64,000 nucleotides of DNA, taken from Rallus limicola. Lineage: Eukaryota > Chordata > Aves > Gruiformes > Rallidae. The position numbers were made by a program, and so were the translations under genes. The notes below the pieces were generated by a model. That model saw only the letters and a list, made by a program, of their open reading frames with translations. It was not told where the DNA came from and ran no database searches. Of the stretch, positions 12,268 to 24,695 are shown in pieces. How positions within the stretch are numbered: the stretch's first letter is position 1; each line of letters starts with the position of its first letter. The stretch covers positions 496,001 through 560,000 of the forward strand of contig JAKCOZ010000083.1 in NCBI GenBank assembly GCA_022605955.1, read 5' to 3'.

Positions 12268-14611
12268 GGACGTTTAGCATGTTTAGAACTGCAGTCTGCT
12301 AGGGCCGAGAAAAGCACCGTAGGAGGTTCCAGGCATGTTCCCTCTTTCCAGGCAAAGGAAAAGGCTGAGAGCCAAAGTGACAGGGGCTGCTCGTGTGTCC
12401 TGTTAGGAGGTTTCAGACAAGCTATGCCTTTCAGGCCCAGCTTCTTTACTTTGGGAGTTATTGCTGGACGTTTAGCATGTTTTGAACTGCAGTCTGCTAG
12501 GGCCGAGAAAAGCACCGTAGGAGGTTCCAGGCATGTTCCCTCTTTCCAGGCAAAGGAAAAGGCTGAGAGCCAAAGTGACAGGTGCTGCTCATGTGTCCTG
12601 TTAGGAGGTTTCAGACAAGCTATGCCTTTCAGGCCTCGCTTCTTTACTTTGGGAGTTATTGCTGGACGTTTAGCATGTTTTGAACTGCAGTCTGCTAGGG
12701 CCGAGAAAAGCACCGTAGGAGGTTCCAGGCATGTTCCCTCTTTCCAGGCAAAGGAAAAGGCTGAGAGCCAAAGTGACAGGGTCTGCTCGTGTGTCCTGTT
12801 AGGAGGTTTCAGACAAGCTATGCCTTTCAGGCCTAGCTTCTTTACTTTGGGAGTTATTGCTGGACGTTTAGCATGTTTTGAACTGCAGTCTGCTAGGCCG
12901 AGAAAAGCACCGTAGGAGGTTCCAGGCATGTTCCCTCTTTCCAGGCAAAGGAAAAGGCTGAGAGCCAAAGTGACAGGTGCTGCTCATGTGTCCTGTTAGG
13001 AGGTTTCAGACAAGCTATGCCTTTCAGGCCTAGCTTCTTTACTTTGGGAGTTATTGCTGGACGTTTAGCATGTTTTGAACTGCAGTCTGCTAGGGCCGAG
13101 AAAAGCACCGTAGGAGGTTCCAGGCATGTTCCCTCTTTCCAGGCAAAGGAAAATGCTGAGAGCCAAAGTGACAGGGTCTGCTCGTGTGTCCTGTTAGGAG
13201 GTTTCAGACAAGCTATGCCTTTCAGGCCTAGCTTCTTTACTTTGGGAGTTATTGCTGGACGTTTAGCATGTTTTGAACTGCAGTCTGCTAGGGCCGAGAA
13301 AAGCACCGTAGGAGGTTCCAGGCATGTTCCCCTCTTTCCAGGCAAAGGAAAAGGCTGAGAGCCAAAGTGACAGGGTCTGCTCGGGTGTCCTGTTAGGAGG
13401 TTTCAGACAAGCTATGCCTTTCAGGCCTAGCTTCTTTACTTTGGGAGTTATTGCTGGACGTTTAGCATGTTTTGAACTGCAGTCTGCTAGGGCCAAGAAA
13501 AGCACCGTAGGAGGTTCCAGGCATGTTCCCTCTTTCCAAGCAAAAGAAAAAAGCTGAGAGCCAAGTGAAAGGGTTTGCTCGTGTGTCCTGTTAGGAGGTT
13601 TCAGACAAGCTATGCCTTTCAGGCCTAGCTTCTTTACTTTGGGAGTTATTGCTGGACGTTTAGCATGTTTTGAACTGCAGTCTGCTAGGGCCGAGAAAAG
13701 CACCGTAGGAGGTTCCAGGCATGTTCCCTCTTTCCAGGCAAAGGAAAAGGCTGAGAGCCAAAGTGACAGGGGCTGCTCGTGTGTCCTGTTAGGAGGTTTC
13801 AGACAAGCTATGCCTTTCAGGCCTAGCTTCTTTACTTTGGGAGTTATTGCTGGACGTTTAGCATGTTTTGAACTGCAGTCTGCTAGGGCCGAGAAAAGCA
13901 CCGTAGGAGGTTCCAGGCATGTTCCCTCTTTCCAGGCAAAGGAAAAGGCTGAGAGCCAAAGTGACAGGGTCTGCTCGTGTGTCCTGTTAGGAGGTTTCAG
14001 ACAAGCTATGCCTTTCAGGCCTAGCTTCTTTACTTTGGGAGTTATTGCTGGACGTTTAGCATGTTTTGAACTGCAGTCTGCTAGGGCCGAGAAAAGCACC
14101 GTAGGAGGTTCCAGGCATGTTCCCTCTTTCCAGGCAAAGGAAAAGGCTGAGAGCCAAAGTGACAGGGGCTGCTCGTGTGTCCTGTTAGGAGGTTTCAGAC
14201 AAGCTATGCCTTTCAGGCCTAGCTTCTTTACTTTGGGAGTTATTGCTGGACGTTTAGCATGTTTGAACTGCAGTCTGCTAGGGCCGAGAAAAGCACCGTA
14301 GGAGGTTCCAGGCATGTTCCCTCTTTCCAGGCAAAGGAAAAGGCTGAGAGCCAAAGTGACAGGGTCTGCTCGGGTGTCCTGTTAGGAGGTTTCAGACAAG
14401 CTATGCCTTTCAGGCCTAGCTTCTTTACTTTGGGAGTTATTGCTGGACGTTTTGTTTTGAACTGCAGTCTGCTAGGGCAGAGAAAAGCACCGTAGGAGGT
14501 TCCAGGCATGTTCCCTCTTTCCAGGCAAAGGAAAAGGCTGAGAGCCAAAGTGACAGGTGCTGCTCATGTGTCCTGTTAGGAGGTTTCAGACAAGCTATGC
14601 CTTTCAGGCCT
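12199..14611 (+). repeat. HOR-beta, expanded copy (12 monomers)
   Basis: From foldback to foldback this is 2413 bp: 12 x 198 + 42 with five bases lost through small indels. Its first nine monomers follow the HOR-beta order: ATGTTTAGAACTG unit with GGGGCTG; CAGGCCCAGC with GGTGCTGCTCATG; GGCCTCGCTTC with GGTCTG; GGTGCTG; AAATGCTG; CTCGGG; GGCCAAGAAAAG with AAAAGAAAAAAGC. Three extra monomers of the GGGGCTG / GGTCTG / GGGGCTG kind follow. A 4-bp deletion near 14450 removes AGCA from GTTTAGCATG. Confidence 0.7.
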
Positions 14612-14680
14612 AGCAATAACTCCCAAAGTAAAGAAGCTATGCCTTTCAGGCCTAGCTTCTTTACTTTGGGAGTTATTGCT
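14612..14680. repeat. Type A foldback 5
   Basis: Perfect arms 14612-14639 and 14653-14680, again followed by the ATGTTTAGAACTG unit. It lies 160 bp downstream of the 4-bp deletion near 14450. Confidence 0.95.
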
Positions 14681-16439
14681 GGACGTTTAGCATGTTTAGA
14701 ACTGCAGTCTGCTAGGGCCGAGAAAAGCACCGTAGGAGGTTCCAGGCATGTTCCCTCTTTCCAGGCAAAGGAAAAGGCTGAGAGCCAAAGTGACAGGGGC
14801 TGCTCGTGTGTCCTGTTAGGAGGTTTCAGACAAGCTATGCCTTTCAGGCCCAGCTTCTTTACTTTGGGAGTTATTGCTGGACGTTTAGCATGTTTTGAAC
14901 TGCAGTCTGCTAGGGCCGAGAAAAGCACCGTAGGAGGTTCCAGGCATGTTCCCTCTTTCCAGGCAAAGGAAAAGGCTGAGAGCCAAAGTGACAGGTGCTG
15001 CTCATGTGTCCTGTTAGGAGGTTTCAGACAAGCTATGCCTTTCAGGCCTCGCTTCTTTACTTTGGGAGTTATTGCTGGACGTTTAGCATGTTTTGAACTG
15101 CAGTCTGCTAGGGCCGAGAAAAGCACCGTAGGAGGTTCCAGGCATGTTCCCTCTTTCCAGGCAAAGGAAAAGGCTGAGAGCCAAAGTGACAGGGTCTGCT
15201 CGTGTGTCCTGTTAGGAGGTTTCAGACAAGCTATGCCTTTCAGGCCTAGCTTCTTTACTTTGGGAGTTATTGCTGGACGTTTAGCATGTTTTGAACTGCA
15301 GTCTGCTAGGGCCGAGAAAAGCACCGTAGGAGGTTCCAGGCATGTTCCCTCTTTCCAGGCAAAGGAAAAGGCTGAGAGCCAAAGTGACAGGTGCTGCTCA
15401 TGTGTCCTGTTAGGAGGTTTCAGACAAGCTATGCCTTTCAGGCCTAGCTTCTTTACTTTGGGAGTTATTGCTGGACGTTTAGCATGTTTTGAACTGCAGT
15501 CTGCTAGGGCCGAGAAAAGCACCGTAGGAGGTTCCAGGCATGTTCCCTCTTTCCAGGCAAAGGAAAATGCTGAGAGCCAAAGTGACAGGGGGTCTGCTCG
15601 TGTGTCCTGTTAGGAGGTTTCAGACAAGCTATGCCTTTCAGGCCTAGCTTCTTTACTTTGGGAGTTATTGCTGGACGTTTAGCATGTTTTGAACTGCAGT
15701 CTGCTAGGGCCGAGAAAAGCACCGTAGGAGGTTCCAGGCATGTTCCCTCTTTCCAGGCAAAGGAAAAGGCTGAGAGCCAAAGTGACAGGGTCTGCTCGGG
15801 TGTCCTGTTAGGAGGTTTCAGACAAGCTATGCCTTTCAGGCCTAGCTTCTTTACTTTGGGAGTTATTGCTGGACGTTTAGCATGTTTTGAACTGCAGTCT
15901 GCTAGGGCCAAGAAAAGCACCGTAGGAGGTTCCAGGCATGTTCCCTCTTTCCAAGCAAAAGAAAAAAGCTGAGAGCCAAAGTGAAAGGGTTTGCTCGTGT
16001 GTCCTGTTAGGAGGTTTCAGACAAGCTATGCCTTTCAGGCCTAGCTTCTTTACTTTGGGAGTTATTGCTGGACGTTTAGCATGTTTTGAACTGCAGTCTG
16101 CTAGGGCCAAGAAAAGCACCGTAGGAGGTTCCAGGCATGTTCCCTCTTTCCAAGCAAAAGAAAAAAGCTGAGAGCCAAAGTGAAAGGGTTTGCTCGTGTG
16201 TCCTGTTAGGAGGTTTCAGACAAGCTATGCCTTTCAGGCCTAGCTTCTTTACTTTGGGAGTTATTGCTGGACGTTTAGCATGTTTTGAACTGCAGTCTGC
16301 TAGGGCAGAGAAAAGCACCGTAGGAGGTTCCAGGCATGTTCCCTCTTTCCAGGCAAAGGAAAAGGCTGAGAGCCAAAGTGACAGGTGCTGCTCATGTGTC
16401 CTGTTAGGAGGTTTCAGACAAGCTATGCCTTTCAGGCCT
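14612..16439 (+). repeat. HOR-beta (9 monomers, 1828 bp)
   Basis: It follows the HOR-beta order and ends in two successive monomers carrying GGCCAAGAAAAG and the extra-A form AAAAGAAAAAAGC (near 15957 and 16156), a local one-monomer duplication. A GG insertion near 15590 gives GACAGGGGGTCTG. Confidence 0.7.
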
Positions 16440-16508
16440 AGCAATAACTCCCAAAGTAAAGAAGCTATGCCTTTCAGGCCTAGCTTCTTTACTTTGGGAG
16501 TTATTGCT
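16440..16508. repeat. Type A foldback 6
   Basis: Perfect arms. It follows the duplicated extra-A monomer pair and is the last foldback whose right-hand unit has ATGTTTAGAACTG. Confidence 0.95.
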
Positions 16509-18223
16509 GGACGTTTAGCATGTTTAGAACTGCAGTCTGCTAGGGCCGAGAAAAGCACCGTAGGAGGTTCCAGGCATGTTCCCTCTTTCCAGGCAAAGGA
16601 AAAGGCTGAGAGCCAAAGTGACAGGGGCTGCTCGTGTGTCCTGTTAGGAGGTTTCAGACAAGCTATGCCTTTCAGGCCCAGCTTCTTTACTTTGGGAGTT
16701 ATTGCTGGACGTTTAGCATGTTTTGAACTGCAGTCTGCTAGGGCCGAGAAAAGCACCGTAGGAGGTTCCAGGCATGTTCCCTCTTTCCAGGCAAAGGAAA
16801 AGGCTGAGAGCCAAAGTGACAGGTGCTGCTCATGTGTCCTGTTAGGAGGTTTCAGACAAGCTATGCCTTTCAGGCCTCGCTTCTTTACTTTGGGAGTTAT
16901 TGCTGGACGTTTAGCATGTTTTGAACTGCAGTCTGCTAGGGCCGAGAAAAGCACCGTAGGAGGTTCCAGGCATGTTCCCTCTTTCCAGGCAAAGGAAAAG
17001 GCTGAGAGCCAAAGTGACAGGGTCTGCTCGTGTGTCCTGTTAGGAGGTTTCAGACAAGCTATGCCTTTCAGGCCTAGCTTCTTTACTTTGGGAGTTATTG
17101 CTGGACGTTTAGCATGTTTTGAACTGCAGTGTGCTAGGGCCGAGAAAAGCACCGTAGGAGGTTCCAGGCATGTTCCCTCTTTCCAGGCAAAGGAAAAGGC
17201 TGAGAGCCAAAGTGACAGGTGCTGCTCATGTGTCCTGTTAGGAGGTTTCAGACAAGCTATGCCTTTCAGGCCTAGCTTCTTTACTTTGGGAGTTATTGCT
17301 GGACGTTTAGCATGTTTTGAACTGCAGTCTGCTAGGGCCGAGAAAAGCACCGTAGGAGGTTCCAGGCATGTTCCCTCTTTCCAGGCAAAGGAAAATGCTG
17401 AGAGCCAAAGTGACAGGGTCTGCTCGTGTGTCCTGTTAGGAGGTTTCAGACAAGCTATGCCTTTCAGGCCTAGCTTCTTTACTTTGGGAGTTATTGCTGG
17501 ACGTTTAGCATGTTTTGAACTGCAGTCTGCTAGGGCCGAGAAAAGCACCGTAGGAGGTTCCAGGCATGTTCCCTCTTTCCAGGCAAAGGAAAAGGCTGAG
17601 AGCCAAAGTGACAGGGTCTGCTCGGGTGTCCTGTTAGGAGGTTTCAGACAAGCTATGCCTTTCAGGCCTAGCTTCTTTACTTTGGGAGTTATTGCTGGAC
17701 GTTTAGCATGTTTTGAACTGCAGTCTGCTAGGGCCAAGAAAAGCACCGTAGGAGGTTCCAGGCATGTTCCCTCTTTCCAAGCAAAAGAAAAAAGCTGAGA
17801 GCCAAAGTGAAAGGGTTTGCTCGTGTGTCCTGTTAGGAGGTTTCAGACAAGCTATGCCTTTCAGGCCTAGCTTCTTTACTTTGGGAGTTATTGCTGGACG
17901 TTTAGCATGTTTTGAACTGCAGTCTGCTAGGGCTGAGAAAAGCACCGTAGGAGGTTCCAGGCATGTTCCCTCTTTCCAGGCAAAGGAAAAGGCTGAGAGC
18001 CAAAGTGACAGGGTCTGCTCGTGTGTCCTGTTAGGAGGTTTCAGACAAGCTATGCCTTTCAGGCCTAGCTTCTTTACTTTGGGAGTTATTGCTGGACGTT
18101 TAGCATGTTTTGAACTGCAGTCTGCTAGGGCCGAGAAAAGCACCGTAGGAGGTTCCAGGCATGTTCCCTCTTTCCAGGCAAAGGAAAAGGCTGAGAGCCA
18201 AAGTGACAGGTGCTGCTCATGTG

Positions 18224-18233
18224 TCCTGTCCTG
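18224..18233 (+). repeat. 5-bp tandem duplication TCCTG
   Basis: Same duplication, 37 nt upstream of type A foldback 7. The monomer carries GGTGCTGCTCATG just before it. Confidence 0.9.
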
Positions 18234-18269
18234 TTAGGAGGTTTCAGACAAGCTATGCCTTTCAGGCCT

Positions 18270-18338
18270 AGCAATAACTCCCAAAGTAAAGAAGCTATGC
18301 CTTTCAGGCCTAGCTTCTTTACTTTGGGAGTTATTGCT
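18270..18338. repeat. Type A foldback 7
   Basis: Perfect arms, with the 5-bp duplication upstream at 18224-18233. The right-hand unit has ATGTTTTGAACTG, unlike foldbacks 2-6. Confidence 0.95.
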
Positions 18339-20052
18339 GGACGTTTAGCATGTTTTGAACTGCAGTCTGCTAGGGCCGAGAAAAGCACCGTAGGAGGTTC
18401 CAGGCATGTTCCCTCTTTCCAGGCAAAGGAAAAGGCTGAGAGCCAAAGTGACAGGGTCTGCTCGGGTGTCCTGTTAGGAGGTTTCAGACAAGCTATGCCT
18501 TTCAGGCCTAGCTTCTTTAATTTGGGAGTTATTGCTGGACGTTTAGCATGTTTTGAACTGCAGTCTGCTAGGGCCGAGAAAAGCACCGTAGGAGGTTCCA
18601 GGCATGTTCCCTCTTTCCAAGCAAAGGAAAAAGCTGAGAGCCAAAGTGACAGGGTTTGCTCGTGTGTCCTGTTAGGAGGTTTCAGACAAGCTATGCCTTT
18701 CAGGCCTAGCTTCTTTACTTTGGGAGTTATTGCTGGACGTTTAGCATGTTTTGAATTGCAGTCTGCTAGGGCCGAGAAAAGCACTGTAGGAGGTTCCAGG
18801 CATGTTCCCTCTTTCCAGGCAAAGGAAAAGGCTGAGAGCCAAAGTGACAGGGTCTGCTTGTGTGTCCTGTTAGGAGGTTTCAGACAAGCTATGCCTTTCA
18901 GGCCTAGCTTCTTTACTTTGGGAGTTATTGCTGGACGTTTAGCATGTTTTGAACTGCAGTCTGCTAGGGCCGAGAAAAGCACCGTAGGAGGTTCCAGGCA
19001 TGTTCCCTCTTTCCAGGCAAAGGAAAAGGCTGAGAGCCAAAGTGACAGGGTCTGCTCGGGTGTCCTGTTAGGAGGTTTCAGACAAGCTATGCCTTTCAGG
19101 CCTAGCTTCTTTACTTTGGGAGTTATTGCTGGACGTTTAGCATGTTTTGAACTGCAGTCTGCTAGGGCCGAGAAAAGCACCGTAGGAGGTTCCAGGCATG
19201 TTCCCTCTTTCCAGGCAAAGGAAAAGGCTGAGAGCCAAAGTGACAGGGGCTGCTCGTGTGTCCTGTTAGGAGGTTTCAGACAAGCTATGCCTTTCAGGCC
19301 TAGCTTCTTTACTTTGGGAGTTATTGCTGGACGTTTAGCATGTTTTGAACTGCAGTCTGCTAGGGCCGAGAAAAGCACCGTAGGAGGTTCCAGGCATGTT
19401 CCCTCTTTCCAGGCAAAGGAAAAGGCTGAGAGCCAAAGTGACAGGGTCTGCTCGTGTGTCCTGTTAGGAGGTTTCAGACAAGCTATGCCTTTCAGGCCTA
19501 GCTTCTTTACTTTGGGAGTTATTGCTGGACGTTTAGCATGTTTTGAACTGCAGTCTGCTAGGGCCGAGAAAAGCACCGTAGGAGGTTCCAGGCATGTTCC
19601 CTCTTTCCAGGCAAAGGAAAAGGCTGAGAGCCAAAGTGACAGGGTCTGCTCGTGTGTCCTGTTAGGAGGTTTCAGACAAGCTATGCCTTTCAGGCCTAGC
19701 TTCTTTACTTTGGGAGTTATTGCTGGACGTTTAGCATGTTTTGAACTGCAGTCTGCTAGGGCCGAGAAAAGCACCGTAGGAGGTTCCAGGCATGTTCCCT
19801 CTTTCCAGGCAAAGGAAAAGGCTGAGAGCCAAAGTGAAAGGGTTTGCTCGTGTGTCCTGTTAGGAGGTTTCAGACAAGCTATGCCTTTCAGGCCTAGCTT
19901 CTTTACTTTGGGAGTTATTGCTGGACGTTTAGCATGTTTTGAACTGCAGTCTGCTAGGGCCGAGAAAAGCACCGTAGGAGGTTCCAGGCATGTTCCCTCT
20001 TTCCAGGCAAAGGAAAAGGCTGAGAGCCAAAGTGACAGGTGCTGCTCATGTG

Positions 20053-20062
20053 TCCTGTCCTG
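20053..20062 (+). repeat. 5-bp tandem duplication TCCTG
   Basis: Same duplication, upstream of type A foldback 8. Confidence 0.9.
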
Positions 20063-20098
20063 TTAGGAGGTTTCAGACAAGCTATGCCTTTCAGGCCT

Positions 20099-20167
20099 AG
20101 CAATAACTCCCAAAGTAAAGAAGCTATGCCTTTCAGGCCTAGCTTCTTTACTTTGGGAGTTATTGCT
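20099..20167. repeat. Type A foldback 8
   Basis: Perfect arms, with the 5-bp duplication at 20053-20062. The next unit carries the private CTGCCGTCT. Confidence 0.95.
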
Positions 20168-21922
20168 GGACGTTTAGCATGTTTTGAACTGCCGTCTGCT
20201 AGGGCCGAGAAAAGCACCGTAGGAGGTTCCAGGCATGTTCCCTCTTTCCAGGCAAAGGAAAATGCTGAGAGCCAAAGTGACAGGGTCTGCTCGGGTGTCC
20301 TGTTAGGAGGTTTCAGACAAGCTATGCCTTTCAGGCCTAGCTTCTTTACTTTGGGAGTTATTGCTGGACGTTTAGCATGTTTTGAACTGCAGTCTGCTAG
20401 GGCCGAGAAAAGCACCGTAGGAGGTTCCAGGCATGTTCCCTCTTTCCAAGCAAAGGAAAAAGCTGAGAGCCGAAGTGAAAGGGTTTGCTCGTGTGTCCTG
20501 TTAGGAGGTTTCAGACAAGCTATGCCTTTCAGGCCTAGCTTCTTTACTTTGGGAGTTATTGCTGGACGTTTAGCATGTTTTGAATTGCAGTCTGCTAGGG
20601 CCGAGAAAAGCACCGTAGGAGGTTCCAGGCATGTTCCCTCTTTCCAGGCAAAGGAAAAGGCTGAGAGCCAAAGTGACAGGGTCTGCTTGTGTGTCCTGTT
20701 AGGAGGTTTCAGACAAGCTATGCCTTTCAGGCCTAGCTTCTTTACTTTGGGAGTTATTGCTGGACGTTTAGCATGTTTTGAACTGCAGTCTGCTAGGGCC
20801 GAGAAAAGCACCGTAGGAGGTTCCAGGCATGTTCCCTCTTTCCAGGCAAAGGAAAAGGCTGAGAGCCAAAGTGACAGGGTCTGCTCGGGTGTCCTGTTAG
20901 GAGGTTTCAGACAAGCTATGCCTTTCAGGCCTAGCTTCTTTACTTTGGGAGTTATTGCTGGACGTTTAGCATGTTTTGAACTGCAGTCTGCTAGGGCCGA
21001 GAAAAGCACCGTAGGAGGTTCCAGGCATGTTCCCTCTTTCCAGGCAAAGGAAAAGGCTGAGAGCCAAAGTGACAGGGGCTGCTCGTGTGTCCTGTTAGGA
21101 GGTTTCAGACAAGCTATGCCTTTCAGGCCTAGCTTCTTTACTTTGGGAGTTATTGCTGGACGTTTAGCATGTTTTGAACTGCAGTCTGCTAGGGCCGAGA
21201 AAAGCACCGTAGGAGGTTCCAGGCATGTTCCCTCTTTCCAGGCAAAGGAAAAGGCTGAGAGCCAAAGTGACAGGGTCTGCTCGTGTGTCCTGTTAGGAGG
21301 TTTCAGACAAGCTATGCCTTTCAGGCCTAGCTTCTTTACTTTGGGAGTTATTGCTGGACGTTTAGCATGTTTTGAACTGCAGTCTGCTAGGGCCGAGAAA
21401 AGCACCGTAGGAGGTTCCAGGCATGTTCCCTCTTTCCAGGCAAAGGAAAAGGCTGAGAGCCAAAGTGACAGGGGCTGCTCGTGTGTCCTGTTAGGAGGTT
21501 TCAGACAAGCTATGCCTTTCAGGCCTAGCTTCTTTACTTTGGGAGTTATTGCTGGACGTTTAGCATGTTTTGAACTGCAGTCTGCTAGGGCCGAGAAAAG
21601 CACCGTAGGAGGTTCCAGGCATGTTCCCTCTTTCCAGGCAAAGGAAAAGGCTGAGAGCCAAAGTGACAGGGTCTGCTCGGGTGTCCTGTTAGGAGGTTTC
21701 AGACAAGCTATGCCTTTCAGGCCTAGCTTCTTTACTTTGGGAGTTATTGCTGGACGTTTAGCATGTTTTGAACTGCAGTCTGCTAGGGCAGAGAAAAGCA
21801 CCGTAGGAGGTTCCAGGCATGTTCCCTCTTTCCAGGCAAAGGAAAAGGCTGAGAGCCAAAGTGACAGGTGCTGCTCATGTGTCCTGTTAGGAGGTTTCAG
21901 ACAAGCTATGCCTTTCAGGCCT
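20099..21922 (+). repeat. HOR-alpha (copy 2)
   Basis: Same monomer order and same 1824-bp length as the unit at 4151. Private markers are CTGCCGTCT instead of CTGCAGTCT near 20191, which destroys the PstI site, and GAGCCGAAGTG near 20470. Both recur 4643 bp downstream, showing that this unit and the one at 24742 are recent sisters. Confidence 0.8.
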
Positions 21923-21991
21923 AGCAATAACTCCCAAAGTAAAGAAGCTATGCCTTTCAGGCCTAGCTTCTTTACTTTGGGAGTTATTGCT
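21923..21991. repeat. Type A foldback 9
   Basis: Perfect arms and no 5-bp duplication. It is preceded by the GGGCAGAG unit, like foldbacks 2-6, but followed by the ATGTTTTGAACTG unit with AAATGCTG, as after foldback 1. Confidence 0.95.
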
Positions 21992-24695
21992 GGACGTTTA
22001 GCATGTTTTGAACTGCAGTCTGCTAGGGCCGAGAAAAGCACCGTAGGAGGTTCCAGGCATGTTCCCTCTTTCCAGGCAAAGGAAAATGCTGAGAGCCAAA
22101 GTGACAGGGTCTGCTCGGGTGTCCTGTTAGGAGGTTTCAGACAAGCTATGCCTTTCAGGCCTAGCTTCTTTACTTTGGGAGTTATTGCTGGACGTTTAGC
22201 ATGTTTTGAACTGCAGTCTGCTAGGGCCGAGAAAAGCACCGTAGGAGGTTCCAGGCATGTTCCCTCTTTCCAGGCAAAGGAAAAGGCTGAGAGCCAAAGT
22301 GACAGGGGCTGCTCGTGTGTCCTGTTAGGAGGTTTCAGACAAGCTATGCCTTTCAGGCCTAGCTTCTTTACTTTGGGAGTTATTGCTGGACGTTTAGCAT
22401 GTTTTGAACTGCAGTCTGCTAGGGCCGAGAAAAGCACCGTAGGAGGTTCCAGGCATGTTCCCTCTTTCCAGGCAAAGGAAAAGGCTGAGAGCCAAAGTGA
22501 CAGGGTCTGCTCGTGTGTCCTGTTAGGAGGTTTCAGACAAGCTATGCCTTTCAGGCCTAGCTTCTTTACTTTGGGAGTTATTGCTGGACGTTTAGCATGT
22601 TTTGAACTGCAGTCTGCTAGGGCCGAGAAAAGCACCGTAGGAGGTTCCAGGCATGTTCCCTCTTTCCAGGCAAAGGAAAAGGCTGAGAGCCAAAGTGACA
22701 GGGGCTGCTCGTGTGTCCTGTTAGGAGGTTTCAGACAAGCTATGCCTTTCAGGCCTAGCTTCTTTACTTTGGGAGTTATTGCTGGACGTTTAGCATGTTT
22801 TGAACTGCAGTCTGCTAGGGCCGAGAAAAGCACCGTAGGAGGTTCCAGGCATGTTCCCTCTTTCCAGGCAAAGGAAAAGGCTGAGAGCCAAAGTGACAGG
22901 GGCTGCTCGTGTGTTCTGTTAGGAGGTTTCAGACAAGCTATGCCTTTCAGGCCTAGCTTCTTTACTTTGGGAGTTATTGCTGGACGTTTAGCATGTTTTG
23001 AACTGCAGTCTGCTAGGGCCGAGAAAAGCACCGTAGGAGGTTCCAGGCATGTTCCCTCTTTCCAGGCAAAGGGAAATGCTGAGAGCCAAAGTGAAAGGGT
23101 CTGCTCGGGTGTCCTGTTAGGAGGTTTCAGACAAGCTATGCCTTTCAGGCCTAGCTTCTTTAATTTGGGAGTTATTGCTGGACGTTTAGCATGTTTTGAA
23201 CTGCAGTCTGCTAGGGCCGAGAAAAGCACCGTAGGAGGTTCCAGGCATGTTCCCTCTTTCCAAGGAAAGGAAAAAGCTGAGAGCCAAAGTGAAAGGGTTT
23301 GCTCGTGTGTCCTGTTAGTAGGTTTCAGACAAGCTATGCCTTTCAGGCCTAGCTTCTTTACTTTGGGAGTTATTGCTGGACGTTTAGCATGTTTTGAATT
23401 GCAGTCTGCTAGGGCCGAGAAAAGCACTGTAGGAGGTTCCAGGCATGTTCCCTCTTTCCAGGCAAAGGAAAAGGCTGAGAGCCAAAGTGACAGGGTCTGC
23501 TTGTGTGTCCTGTTAGGAGGTTTCAGACAAGCTATGCCTTTCAGGCCTAGCTTCTTTACTTTGGGAGTTATTGCTGGACGTTTAGCATGTTTTGAACTGC
23601 AGTCTGCTAGGGCCGAGAAAAGCACCGTAGGAGGTTCCAGGCATGTTCCCTCTTTCCAGGCAAAGGAAAAGGCTGAGAGCCAAAGTGACAGGGTCTGCTC
23701 GGGTGTCCTGTTAGGAGGTTTCAGACAAGCTATGCCTTTCAGGCCTAGCTTCTTTACTTTGGGAGTTATTGCTGGACGTTTAGCATGTTTTGAACTGCAG
23801 TCTGCTAGGGCCGAGAAAAGCACCGTAGGAGGTTCCAGGCATGTTCCCTCTTTCCAGGCAAAGGAAAAGGCTGAGAGCCAAAGTGACAGGGGCTGCTCGT
23901 GTGTCCTGTTAGGAGGTTTCAGACAAGCTATGCCTTTCAGGCCTAGCTTCTTTACTTTGGGAGTTATTGCTGGACGTTTAGCATGTTTTGAACTGCAGTC
24001 TGCTAGGGCCGAGAAAAGCACCGTAGGAGGTTCCAGGCATGTTCCCTCTTTCCAGGCAAAGGAAAAGGCTGAGAGCCAAAGTGACAGGGTCTGCTCGTGT
24101 GTCCTGTTAGGAGGTTTCAGACAAGCTATGCCTTTCAGGCCTAGCTTCTTTACTTTGGGAGTTATTGCTGGACGTTTAGCATGTTTTGAACTGCAGTCTG
24201 CTAGGGCCGAGAAAAGCACCGTAGGAGGTTCCAGGCATGTTCCCTCTTTCCAGGCAAAGGAAAAGGCTGAGAGCCAAAGTGAAAGGGTTTGCTCGTGTGT
24301 CCTGTTAGGAGGTTTCAGACAAGCTATGCCTTTCAGGCCTAGCTTCTTTACTTTGGGAGTTATTGCTGGACGTTTAGCATGTTTTGAACTGCAGTCTGCT
24401 AGGGCCGAGAAAAGCACCGTAGGAGGTTCCAGGCATGTTCCCTCTTTCCAGGCAAAGGAAAAGGCTGAGAGCCAAAGTGACAGGGTCTGCTCGTGTGTCC
24501 TGTTAGGAGGTTTCAGACAAGCTATGCCTTTCAGGCCTAGCTTCTTTACTTTGGGAGTTATTGCTGGACGTTTAGCATGTTTTGAACTGCAGTCTGCTAG
24601 GGCCGAGAAAAGCACCGTAGGAGGTTCCAGGCATGTTCCCTCTTTCCAGGCAAAGGAAAAGGCTGAGAGCCAAAGTGACAGGTGCTGCTCATGTG

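Larger units (their letters stand above)
11116..17800 (+). other. Cluster of small indels
   Basis: Twelve of the 23 small indels of the window lie here. They are: extra A in AAAAGAAAAAAGC (11121, 13541, 15957, 16156, 17783), extra C in GTTCCCCTC (11901, 13329), lost G in GCTAGGCCGAG (12897), lost A in GCCAAGTG (13563), lost T in ATGTTTGAAC (14262), lost AGCA (14450) and extra GG (15590). Most are in homopolymers. The extra-A form also occurs at 3663, so it is an inherited HOR-beta marker. The private ones could be real or residual base-calling errors. Confidence 0.8.
16440..18269 (+). repeat. HOR-beta (9 monomers, 1830 bp)
   Basis: It follows the HOR-beta order (AGAACTG unit, CAGGCCCAGC near 16674, CCTCGCTTC near 16875, AAATGCTG near 17393, CTCGGG near 17624, extra-A form near 17783). 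A private change CAGTGTGCTAG occurs near 17128. Parts of the same series without a foldback occur at about 2.5-3.7 and 9.9-11.1 kb. Confidence 0.7.
18270..20098 (+). repeat. HOR-alpha variant (9 monomers)
   Basis: This 1829-bp unit is nine monomers plus 42 bp and a 5-bp duplication. It follows the HOR-alpha order for the first six monomers, then has two different monomers (GGTCTGCTCGTG and GAAAGGGTTTGC) where the standard unit has GGGGCTG and CTCGGG. It carries TTTAATTTGGG near 18516 and CACTGTAGG near 18783, both shared with the block 4643 bp downstream. Confidence 0.7.
18460..23100 (+). repeat. 4643-bp duplication, left copy (limits approximate)
   Basis: Private markers lie 4643 bp from their partners: TTTAATTTGGG (18516/23159), CACTGTAGG (18783/23426), CTGCCGTCT (20191/24834), GAGCCGAAG (20468/25111) and foldbacks 20099/24742 and 21923/26566. 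The period equals 23 monomers plus two 42-bp foldbacks and one 5-bp duplication. Similarity fades after about 22.9 kb, where this copy has GTGTTCTGTT (22911) and GGGAAATGCTG (23071). Confidence 0.75.
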
